Source of the DNA: Streptomyces sp. NBC_00704
GTDB lineage: Bacteria; Actinomycetota; Actinomycetes; Streptomycetales; Streptomycetaceae
DNA: 64,000 bases
Direction of reading: 5' to 3'
NCBI RefSeq assembly: GCF_036226605.1
Contig: NZ_CP109000.1
Coordinates: forward strand, 1,794,501-1,858,500
The notes beneath the pieces are model-generated. The model did no database searches, was not told the DNA's origin, and saw nothing but the letters and a program-made list of their open reading frames with translations. The translations under genes and the position numbers were made by a program. Each line of letters begins with the position of its first letter. Within the stretch, counting starts at the first letter, position 1. Below, piece by piece: positions 35,517 to 43,045 of this stretch.

Positions 35517-36932
35517 ATGTCCGTCGACAGCATCCCGGAAGCCCCGACCCCGCCCGCCGCCCCGCAGCAGTCCCTGAGCACCGCCGCCGCCCGCAACCTC
35601 GCCTCGGTCACCAAGTCCGCCCCGCAGATGCAGGAGATCACCTCCCGCTGGCTGCTGCGGACGCTGCCCTGGGTCGAGGCCGGGGGCGGCGCCTACCGGG
35701 TCAACCGGCGGCTGCGTCACACCCTCGGCGACGGGCGCGTCGAGTTCGTCCAGGAGGGCGGCACGGTCCGGGTGATCCCCCGTGAGCTGGGCGAACTCGC
35801 CCTGCTGCGCGGGTTCGACGACATGGACGTCCTCACCGCCCTCGCCGAGCGCTGCACCCAGCGCGACTTCACGACGGGCGACGTCCTCGTCGAGCGCGGC
35901 AGCCCCGCGGACCGGATCCACCTCATCGCGCACGGCCGGGTCAGCCGGACCTCGGCGGGCACGTACGGCTCGGAGGTGGCCGTCGCGGTCCTCGCGGGCG
36001 GCGACCACTTCGGCGAGCACGCGCTGTCGGATCCGGACGCCCGCCACGACAGCACGGTCACCGCCGAGACCTGCGGCACCCTTCTCACCCTGTCCCGCGC
36101 CGACTTCGCCGCCGTCCAGGCCCGCGCGCCCCACCTGCGGGCCCATGTCGACGGCTTCGGCTGCCGGGTGCGGCGGCGGCAGAACAAGCACGGCGAGGCC
36201 GAGATCGCCCTGTCGGCCGGTCATACGGGCGAGGCCGACCTGCCGGGCACCTTCGTCGACTACGAGCTGAAGCCCCGCGAGTACGAACTCTCCGTCGCGC
36301 AGACCGTGCTGAGGATCCACACCCGGGTCGCCGACCTCTACAACGGTCCGATGGACCAGAGCGGGGAGCAGCTGCGGCTCACGGTCGAGGCGCTGCGCGA
36401 GCGCCAGGAGCACGAGCTGATCAACAACCGCGAGTTCGGGCTGCTGCACAACGCCGACTTCAAGCAGCGCATCCAGCCGCGCCTCGGACCGCCGACCCCG
36501 GACGACATGGACGACCTGCTCTGCCGGCGGCGCGGCACGAGGATGTTCCTCGCGCACCCGCGGACCATCGCCGCCATCGGGCGCGGCTTCAGCGCCTGCG
36601 GTCTCTACCCCGAACACGTCGACCTCGACGGGCAGACGGTGCCCGCCTGGCGCGGGGTGCCCATCCTGCCCTGCAACAAGATCCCGATCAGCCCGGAGCA
36701 GACCAGTTCCGTCATCGCGATGCGCACCGGCGAGGAGAGCCAGGGCGTCATCGGCCTGCGGCAGACCGGGCTGGCGGACGAGTACGAACCCGGGCTCTCC
36801 GTGCGGTTCATGGGCGTCAACGCCCAGGCCGTCAGCTCCTACCTGGTCAGCGCCTACTACTCCGCCGCGGTGCTGCTGCCCGACGCCCTCGGCGTGCTGG
36901 AGAACGTGCAGATCGCCCCCAGACCGCGCTGA
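35517..36932 (+). CDS. Family 2B encapsulin shell protein with cyclic-nucleotide-binding domain (EshA-like)
   Basis: A 471-residue protein. An HK97-like encapsulin shell sequence surrounds an inserted cNMP-binding domain (about 97-200: [20 protein letters not shown], then [21 protein letters not shown] resembling a phosphate-binding cassette). The C-terminal half, with [34 protein letters not shown] and [31 protein letters not shown] text near the end, is typical of EshA/family 2B encapsulins. It is followed by the 2-MIB synthase, the known cargo type for this family. It should assemble into a cytosolic nanocompartment. ATG at 35517 has AAGGAG 11 bases upstream. Whether cAMP or another nucleotide binds is not shown. 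Confidence 0.9.
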   Translation: MSVDSIPEAPTPPAAPQQSLSTAAARNLASVTKSAPQMQEITSRWLLRTLPWVEAGGGAYRVNRRLRHTLGDGRVEFVQEGGTVRVIPRELGELALLRGFDDMDVLTALAERCTQRDFTTGDVLVERGSPADRIHLIAHGRVSRTSAGTYGSEVAVAVLAGGDHFGEHALSDPDARHDSTVTAETCGTLLTLSRADFAAVQARAPHLRAHVDGFGCRVRRRQNKHGEAEIALSAGHTGEADLPGTFVDYELKPREYELSVAQTVLRIHTRVADLYNGPMDQSGEQLRLTVEALRERQEHELINNREFGLLHNADFKQRIQPRLGPPTPDDMDDLLCRRRGTRMFLAHPRTIAAIGRGFSACGLYPEHVDLDGQTVPAWRGVPILPCNKIPISPEQTSSVIAMRTGEESQGVIGLRQTGLADEYEPGLSVRFMGVNAQAVSSYLVSAYYSAAVLLPDALGVLENVQIAPRPR

Positions 36933-37069
36933 CGTCCCGGCCCGCCTCCCGGTCGGCCGCCGGGGCCGTGCCGACGGTCCCGTCCACTGCGACGGCGGCG
37001 TCCGCCGCGGGTCCGAGGCCGACCGCCGGTCCGCCGCGGATCCACGCCCGACACGCCCCTCCCCCGCAC

Positions 37070-37095
37070 GACGGGTGCACGACGGTGCACCCGTC
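37070..37095 (+). promoter_or_regulatory. Intercistronic hairpin before the 2-MIB synthase ribosome site
   Basis: GACGGGTGCAC (37070-37080) and GTGCACCCGTC (37085-37095) form a perfect 11-bp stem with a GACG tetraloop. It ends ten bases before the AAGGAG of the 2-MIB synthase gene, in the 185-base gap after the shell gene. It could be a partial terminator, an RNA-stability element or a translation modulator that sets the shell-to-cargo ratio. Confidence 0.6.
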
Positions 37096-37117
37096 CCAGC
37101 GCAGCAAGGAGCCGCCG

Positions 37118-38458
37118 ATGCCCGTGCCCGGGCCCCTCGGACCACCCCCCGCAGAGCGGGGGCCGACGCCGCCGACACCCGTGCCGGACGCCCCCGCGCC
37201 GGCGGCCGCCGTCCCCGTGGACGCGCCGGCCGCCGCCGGCTTCCTCGCGGCACTGCACCCGCCGGTCGCCCTGCCGGGCCCGACGCCGCAGCCGGCGGCG
37301 CCGGCGGAGCCCGCGCCCGTGGTGCGTGACGCGCCGGACGCGGCCCCGGCGGGCCGGCCCGCGCTCCGGGAGATCCTGCGCGGGCCCACCGGACTCGGCA
37401 CGGCCTCGCTCGACCTGGCCGGCCGGCACCGGTCCCGGCTCCCGGACCCGGTGTCCCCCGCGGCCGCCCCGTCCGCCGAGAGGCGGGCCGTGCCTGGCCT
37501 CTACCACCATCGCGTCCCGGAACCGGACCCGGCGCGCGTCGAGGAGGTCAGCCGGCGCATCAAGCGCTGGGCCGAGGACGAGGTCCGGCTCTATCCCGAG
37601 GAGTGGGAGGGACAGTTCGACGGCTTCTCCGTCGGCCGCTACATGGTCGGCTGCCATCCCGACGCCCCGACGGTCGACCACCTGATGCTCGCCACGCGGC
37701 TCATGGTCGCGGAGAACGCGGTGGACGACTGCTACTGCGAGGACCACGGCGGGTCACCCGTCGGCCTCGGCGGACGGCTGCTGCTGGCGCACACCGCGCT
37801 CGACCACCTCCACACCACCGCGCCGTACGCGTCGGCGTGGCAGGAGTCCCTCGGGTCGGACGCCCCGCGCCGGGCCTACCGCAGCGCGATGGACCACTTC
37901 ACGGAGGCGGCCAGCGCCTCCCAGGCGGACCGCTACCGGCACGACATGGCCCGGCTGCACCTGGGCTACCTCGCCGAGGCCGCCTGGGCGCAGACCGGTC
38001 ACGTGCCGGAGGTGTGGGAGTACCTGGCCATGCGCCAGTTCAACAACTTCCGTCCCTGTCCCACGATCACGGACACCGTCGGCGGCTACGAACTGCCCGC
38101 GGATCTGCACGCCCGGCCGGGCATGCAGCGGGTCATCGCCCTCGCCGGCAACGCGACCACCGTCGTCAACGACCTCTACTCGTACACCAAGGAGCTCGAC
38201 AGCCCGGGCCACCACCTCAACCTGCCCGTGGTGCTCGCGGAACGCGAGCGGCTCCCGGAGCGCGACGCCTATCTGCGGGCCGTCGAGATCCACAACGAGC
38301 TACAGCACGCGTTCGAGGCCGCCGCGGCCGACCTCGCGGCGGCCTGCCCCCTGCCCCCGGTGCTGCGCTTCCTCAGGGGCGTGGCCGCGTGGGTCGACGG
38401 CAACCACGACTGGCACCGCACCAACACCTACCGCTACAGCCTGCCCGACTTCTGGTAA
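37118..38458 (+). CDS. 2-methylisoborneol synthase
   Basis: A 446-residue class I terpene cyclase that turns 2-methyl-GPP into 2-methylisoborneol. Mg-binding motifs are DDCYCED (203-209) and NDLYSYTKE (351-359). Product-specific assignment rests on the aspartate motif form and on the neighbouring GPP methyltransferase and encapsulin genes. The first 120 residues are a Pro/Ala-rich disordered extension interrupted by two denser stretches, AAGFLAALHPPV (39-50) and ALREILRGPTGLGTASLDL (82-100), candidates for shell targeting. ATG at 37118 has AAGGAG seven bases upstream. Confidence 0.94.
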   Translation: MPVPGPLGPPPAERGPTPPTPVPDAPAPAAAVPVDAPAAAGFLAALHPPVALPGPTPQPAAPAEPAPVVRDAPDAAPAGRPALREILRGPTGLGTASLDLAGRHRSRLPDPVSPAAAPSAERRAVPGLYHHRVPEPDPARVEEVSRRIKRWAEDEVRLYPEEWEGQFDGFSVGRYMVGCHPDAPTVDHLMLATRLMVAENAVDDCYCEDHGGSPVGLGGRLLLAHTALDHLHTTAPYASAWQESLGSDAPRRAYRSAMDHFTEAASASQADRYRHDMARLHLGYLAEAAWAQTGHVPEVWEYLAMRQFNNFRPCPTITDTVGGYELPADLHARPGMQRVIALAGNATTVVNDLYSYTKELDSPGHHLNLPVVLAERERLPERDAYLRAVEIHNELQHAFEAAAADLAAACPLPPVLRFLRGVAAWVDGNHDWHRTNTYRYSLPDFW

Positions 38459-38473
38459 GGAACGGACCTCTCT

Positions 38474-39349
38474 GTGACCACTGAAACGACCTCCACCCCC
38501 ACCGCGCGCATCCCGGCCCCGGCGACCGCGTACCAGGAGGCCATCGCCCGCTACTGGAACAACGAGGCACGGCCGGTCAACCTGCGCCTCGGTGACGTGG
38601 ACGGGCTCTACCACCACCACTACGGCATCGGGGCCGTGGACCACGCCGCGCTCGGCGACCCGGCGCACAGCGAGTACGAGAAGAAGCTCGTCGCCGAGCT
38701 GCACCGGCTGGAGTCGGCCCAGGCGGAGTTCCTCATGGACCACCTCGGGCCCGTCGGTCCGGGCGACACGCTCGTCGACGCCGGGTGCGGGCGCGGCGGG
38801 TCCATGGTGATGGCCCACCGCCGCTTCGGCTGCCGGGTCGAGGGGGTCACCCTGTCGGCGACCCAGGCCGACTTCGGCAACCGGCGCGCGGGCGAGCTGC
38901 GCATCGACGACCACGTCCGCTCGCGTGTGTGCAACATGCTCGACACGCCCTTCGACAAGGGCAGCGTCACGGCGTCGTGGAACAACGAGTCGACCATGTA
39001 CGTCGATCTGCACGACCTGTTCGCCGAGCACTCCCGCTTCCTGAAGGTGGGCGGGCGGTACGTCACGATCACCGGCTGCTGGAACCCCCGCTACGGGCAG
39101 CCGTCGAAGTGGGTCTCCCGGATCAACGCCCACTTCGAGTGCAACATCCACTCCCGGCGTGAGTATCTGCGGGCCATGGCCGACAACCGGCTGGTGCCGC
39201 ACACGATCGTCGACCTCACCGCGGACACCCTGCCCTACTGGGAGCTGCGGGCCACGTCCTCGCTGGTCACCGGCATCGAGGAGGCGTTCATCGAGTCGTA
39301 CCGGGACGGCTCGTTCCAGTACGTCCTGATCGCGGCCGACCGCGTGTGA
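38474..39349 (+). CDS. Geranyl diphosphate 2-C-methyltransferase
   Basis: A 291-residue SAM methyltransferase that methylates C2 of geranyl diphosphate, providing the C11 precursor for 2-MIB. The SAM motif is LVDAGCGRGGSMVMAHRRFG (about 100-119), then GVTLSATQADFGNRRA. The N-terminal YWNNEARPVNLRLGDVDGLYHHHYGIG is characteristic of the GPPMT branch. GTG at 38474 starts 15 bases after the cyclase stop. No disordered loading domain is seen, so this enzyme may work outside the shell. Confidence 0.94.
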   Translation: MTTETTSTPTARIPAPATAYQEAIARYWNNEARPVNLRLGDVDGLYHHHYGIGAVDHAALGDPAHSEYEKKLVAELHRLESAQAEFLMDHLGPVGPGDTLVDAGCGRGGSMVMAHRRFGCRVEGVTLSATQADFGNRRAGELRIDDHVRSRVCNMLDTPFDKGSVTASWNNESTMYVDLHDLFAEHSRFLKVGGRYVTITGCWNPRYGQPSKWVSRINAHFECNIHSRREYLRAMADNRLVPHTIVDLTADTLPYWELRATSSLVTGIEEAFIESYRDGSFQYVLIAADRV

Positions 39350-39373
39350 GCCCGGCCCCGCGCGGGCCGCGGC

Positions 39374-39982
39374 TCAGCCGCCGTCCCTGAGGTCGTCCGG
39401 CCAGTCGGGCCGGAACTCCAGGTGGTCGAAGGTCACGACGCACCCGTCGCCGGTGGGCGACTGCGTCATGAAGCCGACCAGGGCCGCGCCGGTCTCCTTC
39501 TCCCCGCCCAGCGTGAACAGCCGGACGAAGGTCCACCGCCTGCCGTCCCGGGAGGCGTGGAAGGCGAAGGCGCGGCCGGTCCGGCTCACCCGGAGCCAGA
39601 CGGAACTGCCCTGCACGGTGAAGGAGTTGGCGTCGTCGGAGTGCCCCCGGGTGACCACCGTGCAGACGGTGGCCACATCCGGGGAGTACTCCAGGCACAG
39701 CTTGGCCCAGGCCCGTTCGCCGACCTGGACGTACAACGCGCCCGCGTCGAAGGCCCGGTCGAACCCCACGGTGACCCGGGCGATCAGCTGGAAGTCGCCC
39801 TCCGGCGCGCCCAGCAGCCGGGGAGCGTCGGCGGCGGGCTCCACCCCGTCGCCGGTGGGCGGCACGAACCGGTCCTGCCGGGCCCCGGCCCACCCGGTGA
39901 GCACCCCGTCCTCGTGGGACCAGTGCCCGTCGGGTCCGTAGGTGCGCAGCGGGAAGGGCAGTTCGGGAAGCGAGACGTCCAT
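39374..39982 (-). CDS. DUF1349 domain protein (concanavalin-like fold)
   Basis: A 202-residue protein matching the DUF1349 family, a jelly-roll fold related to lectin/glucanase folds. Seen are FQLIARVTVGFDRAFDAGALYVQVGERAWAKLCLEYSP and WLRVSRTGRAFAFHASRDGRRWTFVRLF, the standard beta-strand blocks. No signal peptide, so cytoplasmic. It converges on the 2-MIB operon and has no obvious partner. Related domains form the C-terminus of some GH43 xylosidases, so carbohydrate binding is a weak inference. Confidence 0.84.
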   Translation of the reverse strand: MDVSLPELPFPLRTYGPDGHWSHEDGVLTGWAGARQDRFVPPTGDGVEPAADAPRLLGAPEGDFQLIARVTVGFDRAFDAGALYVQVGERAWAKLCLEYSPDVATVCTVVTRGHSDDANSFTVQGSSVWLRVSRTGRAFAFHASRDGRRWTFVRLFTLGGEKETGAALVGFMTQSPTGDGCVVTFDHLEFRPDWPDDLRDGG

Positions 39983-40031
39983 GACCCGATTATCGGGGCG
40001 CGGCCGCCGGCGCGGGGAGAGCAGGCGGGCG

Positions 40032-41597
40032 TCACCGCTCCAGACGGCCGTTGAACCTCCGGGGAAGTCCCAGCTCGTTCTCGTCGCGCAGCTCCACGGG
40101 CAGCAGCGCGGCGGGGGTGTTCTGGTAGGCGACGGGGCGCAGCCAGCGCTCGATCGCCGTGCCGCCCACCGAGGTGGAGGTCGACGTCGTGGCCGGGTAG
40201 GGCCCGCCGTGGTGCTGAGCCGGTGCGACGGCGACGCCCGTGGGCCAGCCGTTCACGAGGACGCGCCCGGCGAGCGGCGTCAGCTCGGCGAGGATCTCCC
40301 CGCCGCGTCCCTCGCCCGCGGCCTCGTCCTCGGAGAGCTGGACGGTCGCCGTGAGGTTGCCCGGCAGCCGCGACAGTACGGCCCTGACCTCGCTCTCGTC
40401 CTCGTAGCGGGCCACGACGGTGACCGGTCCGAAGCACTCCTCCAGGAGGAGGTCGTGCTCGCCCTCGGCGGCGAGCCGGGCGGCGGGCACGGTCAGGAAG
40501 CCCGCGCTGACGGTGTGCTCCCCGCCCGCGCCGGGCGTCACCGGCGAGTCCACGTCCGCCAGTTCCGCGCGCTCGGCGACCCCGGCGATGAAGTTGTCCC
40601 GCATCCGGTGGTCGAGCAGCACGCCCGCGTCGGTGTCGCTCACCGCGTCCGTCAGCGACTTGACCAGTCCGTCGCCGGCCGCGCCGGAGGGCACCAGCAC
40701 CAGGCCGGGCTTGACGCAGAACTGGCCGACGCCCATCGTCATCGACCCGGCGAGGCCGGCGCCGATGGCCCCGGCGCGCTCGGCGGCGGCCGCCTCGGTC
40801 ACCACGACGGGGTTCAGCGAGCCCAGCTCACCGTGGAAGGGGATCGGCACGGGCCGGGCCGCCGCCGCGTCGAACAGGGCGCGTCCGCCGCGGATCGAGC
40901 CGGTGAACCCGGCCGCGGCGACCAGCGGGTGCCGGATCAGCTCGACGCCGGCCTCGAAGCCGTGGACCAGGCCCAGCACGTCCGCGGGGATGCCGTGCTC
41001 GGCGGCGGCGTTGCGCACCACCTTGGCGACCAGCTCGGACAGGCCCGGGTGGTCGGGGTGGGACTTGACGACCACCGGGTTGCCGGCCGCGAGCGCGCTC
41101 GCGGTGTCGCCGCCCGCGACGGAGAAGGCGAAGGGGAAGTTCGACGCGGAGTAGACGGCGACCACGCCGAGCGGCACCTTGTAGCGGCGCAGGTCGGGGA
41201 TGGGCGGGGTGGCGGTGTCGTCGGGGTGGTCGACGACGATGTCGAGGAAGGCGCCCTCGTCGACGATGTCCGCGAACGCGCGCAGCTGGAAGCAGGTGCG
41301 GGCCAGTTCGCCGGTCAGGCGGACCGGGCCGAGCGCGGTCTCCGCGTCGGCCACCTCGACGAGGGTGTCCCTGGCCGCCTGGAGCCGGTCGGCGGCGGAG
41401 CGCAGGAAGGCGGCGCGGACGGTACGGTCCGCGAGGGAGCCGCGCGCTTCACGGGCGGCACGGACGACGGCGTCGACCTCCTGGGCCGTGGCCTCCACCG
41501 CAACCTGTTCACGCTGCTTCCCGGTTCGGGGGTCGACACTCCAGACTGGTGCTGCTGCCACCGCGGGTCCCTCCACGTTTGGTACTGGCTCACCCAT
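40032..41597 (-). CDS. 2,5-dioxopentanoate (alpha-ketoglutarate semialdehyde) dehydrogenase, NADP+
   Basis: A 521-residue aldehyde dehydrogenase of the KGSADH branch, which oxidises alpha-ketoglutarate semialdehyde to 2-oxoglutarate. The catalytic Glu257 is in FHGELGSLNPVVV and Cys294 in GVGQFCVKPGLVLV; VYSASNFPFAFSVAGGDTASALAAGNPVVVKSH binds the cofactor. The longer insertions and PVAYQNTPAALLPVELRDENELGLPRRFNG tail are typical of this branch. It is divergent from an IclR regulator sharing a 16-bp palindrome. It could finish a non-phosphorylative pentose or uronate pathway begun by the dehydratase and DapA-like enzyme at 58592-61269. Confidence 0.88.
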   Translation of the reverse strand: MGEPVPNVEGPAVAAAPVWSVDPRTGKQREQVAVEATAQEVDAVVRAAREARGSLADRTVRAAFLRSAADRLQAARDTLVEVADAETALGPVRLTGELARTCFQLRAFADIVDEGAFLDIVVDHPDDTATPPIPDLRRYKVPLGVVAVYSASNFPFAFSVAGGDTASALAAGNPVVVKSHPDHPGLSELVAKVVRNAAAEHGIPADVLGLVHGFEAGVELIRHPLVAAAGFTGSIRGGRALFDAAAARPVPIPFHGELGSLNPVVVTEAAAAERAGAIGAGLAGSMTMGVGQFCVKPGLVLVPSGAAGDGLVKSLTDAVSDTDAGVLLDHRMRDNFIAGVAERAELADVDSPVTPGAGGEHTVSAGFLTVPAARLAAEGEHDLLLEECFGPVTVVARYEDESEVRAVLSRLPGNLTATVQLSEDEAAGEGRGGEILAELTPLAGRVLVNGWPTGVAVAPAQHHGGPYPATTSTSTSVGGTAIERWLRPVAYQNTPAALLPVELRDENELGLPRRFNGRLER

Positions 41598-41604
41598 CAG
41601 GGCC

Positions 41605-41620
41605 GTTCGATATACTGAAC
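41605..41620. promoter_or_regulatory. Candidate IclR operator in the divergent promoter
   Basis: GTTCGATATACTGAAC is an inverted repeat (GTTC/GAAC arms, TATA centre) lying between the dehydrogenase start (41597) and the IclR gene. It overlaps possible -10 elements on both strands: TATACT at 41611-41616 on the plus strand and the same stretch read in reverse. One bound regulator could therefore control both genes. Confidence 0.55.
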
Positions 41621-41684
41621 GCTGTCTCTGATGATGAATATGCTGTCGGAGCGTATTTCCCGTCGAACGAAGGGGTCAAGGGCG

Positions 41685-42458
41685 ATGTCGGCTGTCGAGA
41701 CGGGGGGCGGAGCGCAGGTCAAGTCCGCGGTGCGGACGGTTGAGCTGCTGGAATACTTCGCCGGCCGCCCCGGAATGCACTCCCTCGCGTCGGTCCAGGA
41801 GGCCGTCGGGTACCCCAAGTCGAGCCTCTACATGCTGCTGCGCACCCTGGTGGATCTGGGCTGGGTGGAGACGGACGCGACGGGCACGCGCTACGGCATC
41901 GGAGTGCGCGCGCTGCTCGTCGGCACCTCCTACATCGACGGCGACGAGGTGGTCGCGGCCGCCCGCCCGACCCTGGACCGGCTCTCGGACGACACCACCG
42001 AGACCATCCACCTGGCCCGGCTCGACGGGACCAACGTCGTCTACCTCGCCACCCGCCAGTCGCAGCACTATCTGCGCCCCTTCACCCGGGTCGGCCGCCG
42101 GCTGCCCGCGCACTCCACCTCGCTCGGCAAGGCGCTGCTGAGCACCTACTCCGACGAGCAGGTCCGCAAGATGCTGCCGGAGTCGCTGCCCGCGCTCACC
42201 GAGCACACCATCACGGACCGCGAGAAGCTCATCGAGGAGCTGCACCAGATCCGCGAGCAGGGCTTCTCGGTGGACCGCGAGGAGAACACGCTGGGGCTGC
42301 GCTGCTTCGGCGTGGCCATCCCGTACCGCACGCCGGCCAGGGACGCGATCAGCTGCTCGGTGCCGGTGGCGCGGCTCACGCCCGCCCACGAGCAGATGGT
42401 CAAGGACGCGCTGTTCGACGCGCGCGACCGCCTCACGCTGGCCACCCGGCGGCTGTGA
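41685..42458 (+). CDS. IclR-family transcriptional regulator
   Basis: A 257-residue regulator. The N-terminal winged helix-turn-helix is VKSAVRTVELLEYFAGRPGMHSLASVQEAVGYPKSSLYMLLRTLVDLGWVE (about 13-63). The IclR effector domain follows, with THLARLDG-like and RRLPAHSTSLGKALLSTYS segments and SVDREENTLGLRCFGVAIPYRTPA. ATG at 41685 is preferred (GAAGGGG nine bases upstream); an ATG at 41631 would add 18 residues. It probably represses the divergent dehydrogenase until a sugar acid intermediate is present; that is inferred from the arrangement. Confidence 0.9.
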   Translation: MSAVETGGGAQVKSAVRTVELLEYFAGRPGMHSLASVQEAVGYPKSSLYMLLRTLVDLGWVETDATGTRYGIGVRALLVGTSYIDGDEVVAAARPTLDRLSDDTTETIHLARLDGTNVVYLATRQSQHYLRPFTRVGRRLPAHSTSLGKALLSTYSDEQVRKMLPESLPALTEHTITDREKLIEELHQIREQGFSVDREENTLGLRCFGVAIPYRTPARDAISCSVPVARLTPAHEQMVKDALFDARDRLTLATRRL

Positions 42459-42494
42459 GACCGGGGCCCGGACAGGGGGACGTAGGCTCGGGGC

Positions 42495-42965
42495 ATGCCG
42501 ATCGCCCTGCGCCGGGTCCACGACAGCGATCTGCCGGTGTTCTTCCGGCAGATGAACGACCCCGAGTCCCTCGTGATGGCCGCCTTCACCCCGAAGGACC
42601 CGGCCGACCGGGACGCCTTCGACGCCCACTGGCGGCGCGTGCGCGCCTCGTCCGACGTGCCGCGCACGATCCTCGCCGACGGTGACGTCGTCGGCAGCGC
42701 GGCGGTCTACGGGCCGCCCGGCGAACGCGAGGTGACCTACTGGGTGGACCGGGCGTACTGGGGCCGGGGCATCGCCACCCAGGCCCTGTCGGCCCTGCTC
42801 GCCGAGGTCCCGGAGCGCCCGCTGTTCGCGCGGGCGGCGGCCGACAACGCCGGTTCGCTGCGCGTCCTGGAGAAGTGCGGATTCCGGCCCACCGCCCGGG
42901 CCGTCGGCTTCGCGAACGCGCGCGGCCGGGACACCGAGGAGATCGTGCTGCGGCTGGAGAGCTGA
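42495..42965 (+). CDS. GNAT-family acetyltransferase (RimJ-like)
   Basis: A 156-residue GNAT protein of the RimJ/RimL-like group: IALRRVHDSDLPVFFRQMNDPESLVMAAF at the start, VTYWVDRAYWGRGIATQALSALL as the acetyl-CoA loop (about 80-102) and ADNAGSLRVLEKCGFRPTARA at the end. It follows the IclR gene by 36 bases in the same direction. The acceptor is not predictable. Confidence 0.88.
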   Translation: MPIALRRVHDSDLPVFFRQMNDPESLVMAAFTPKDPADRDAFDAHWRRVRASSDVPRTILADGDVVGSAAVYGPPGEREVTYWVDRAYWGRGIATQALSALLAEVPERPLFARAAADNAGSLRVLEKCGFRPTARAVGFANARGRDTEEIVLRLES

Positions 42966-43007
42966 GCCCGCCCCGGATGAGGAGTCGATGAGAACCCCGG
43001 CCGGACG

Positions 43008-43036
43008 GGAACGATCTGCTCCGTTCCGTTCGTCTT
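43008..43036 (+). promoter_or_regulatory. ECF sigma-type promoter before the PBP gene
   Basis: GGAAC (43008-43012) is followed after 18 bases by CGTCTT (43031-43036), resembling the Streptomyces SigE-type promoter. Transcription would begin about ten bases downstream, on or next to the ATG at 43046, and there is no Shine-Dalgarno, so the mRNA may be leaderless. Confidence 0.5.
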
Positions 43037-43045
43037 CTGATCGCA

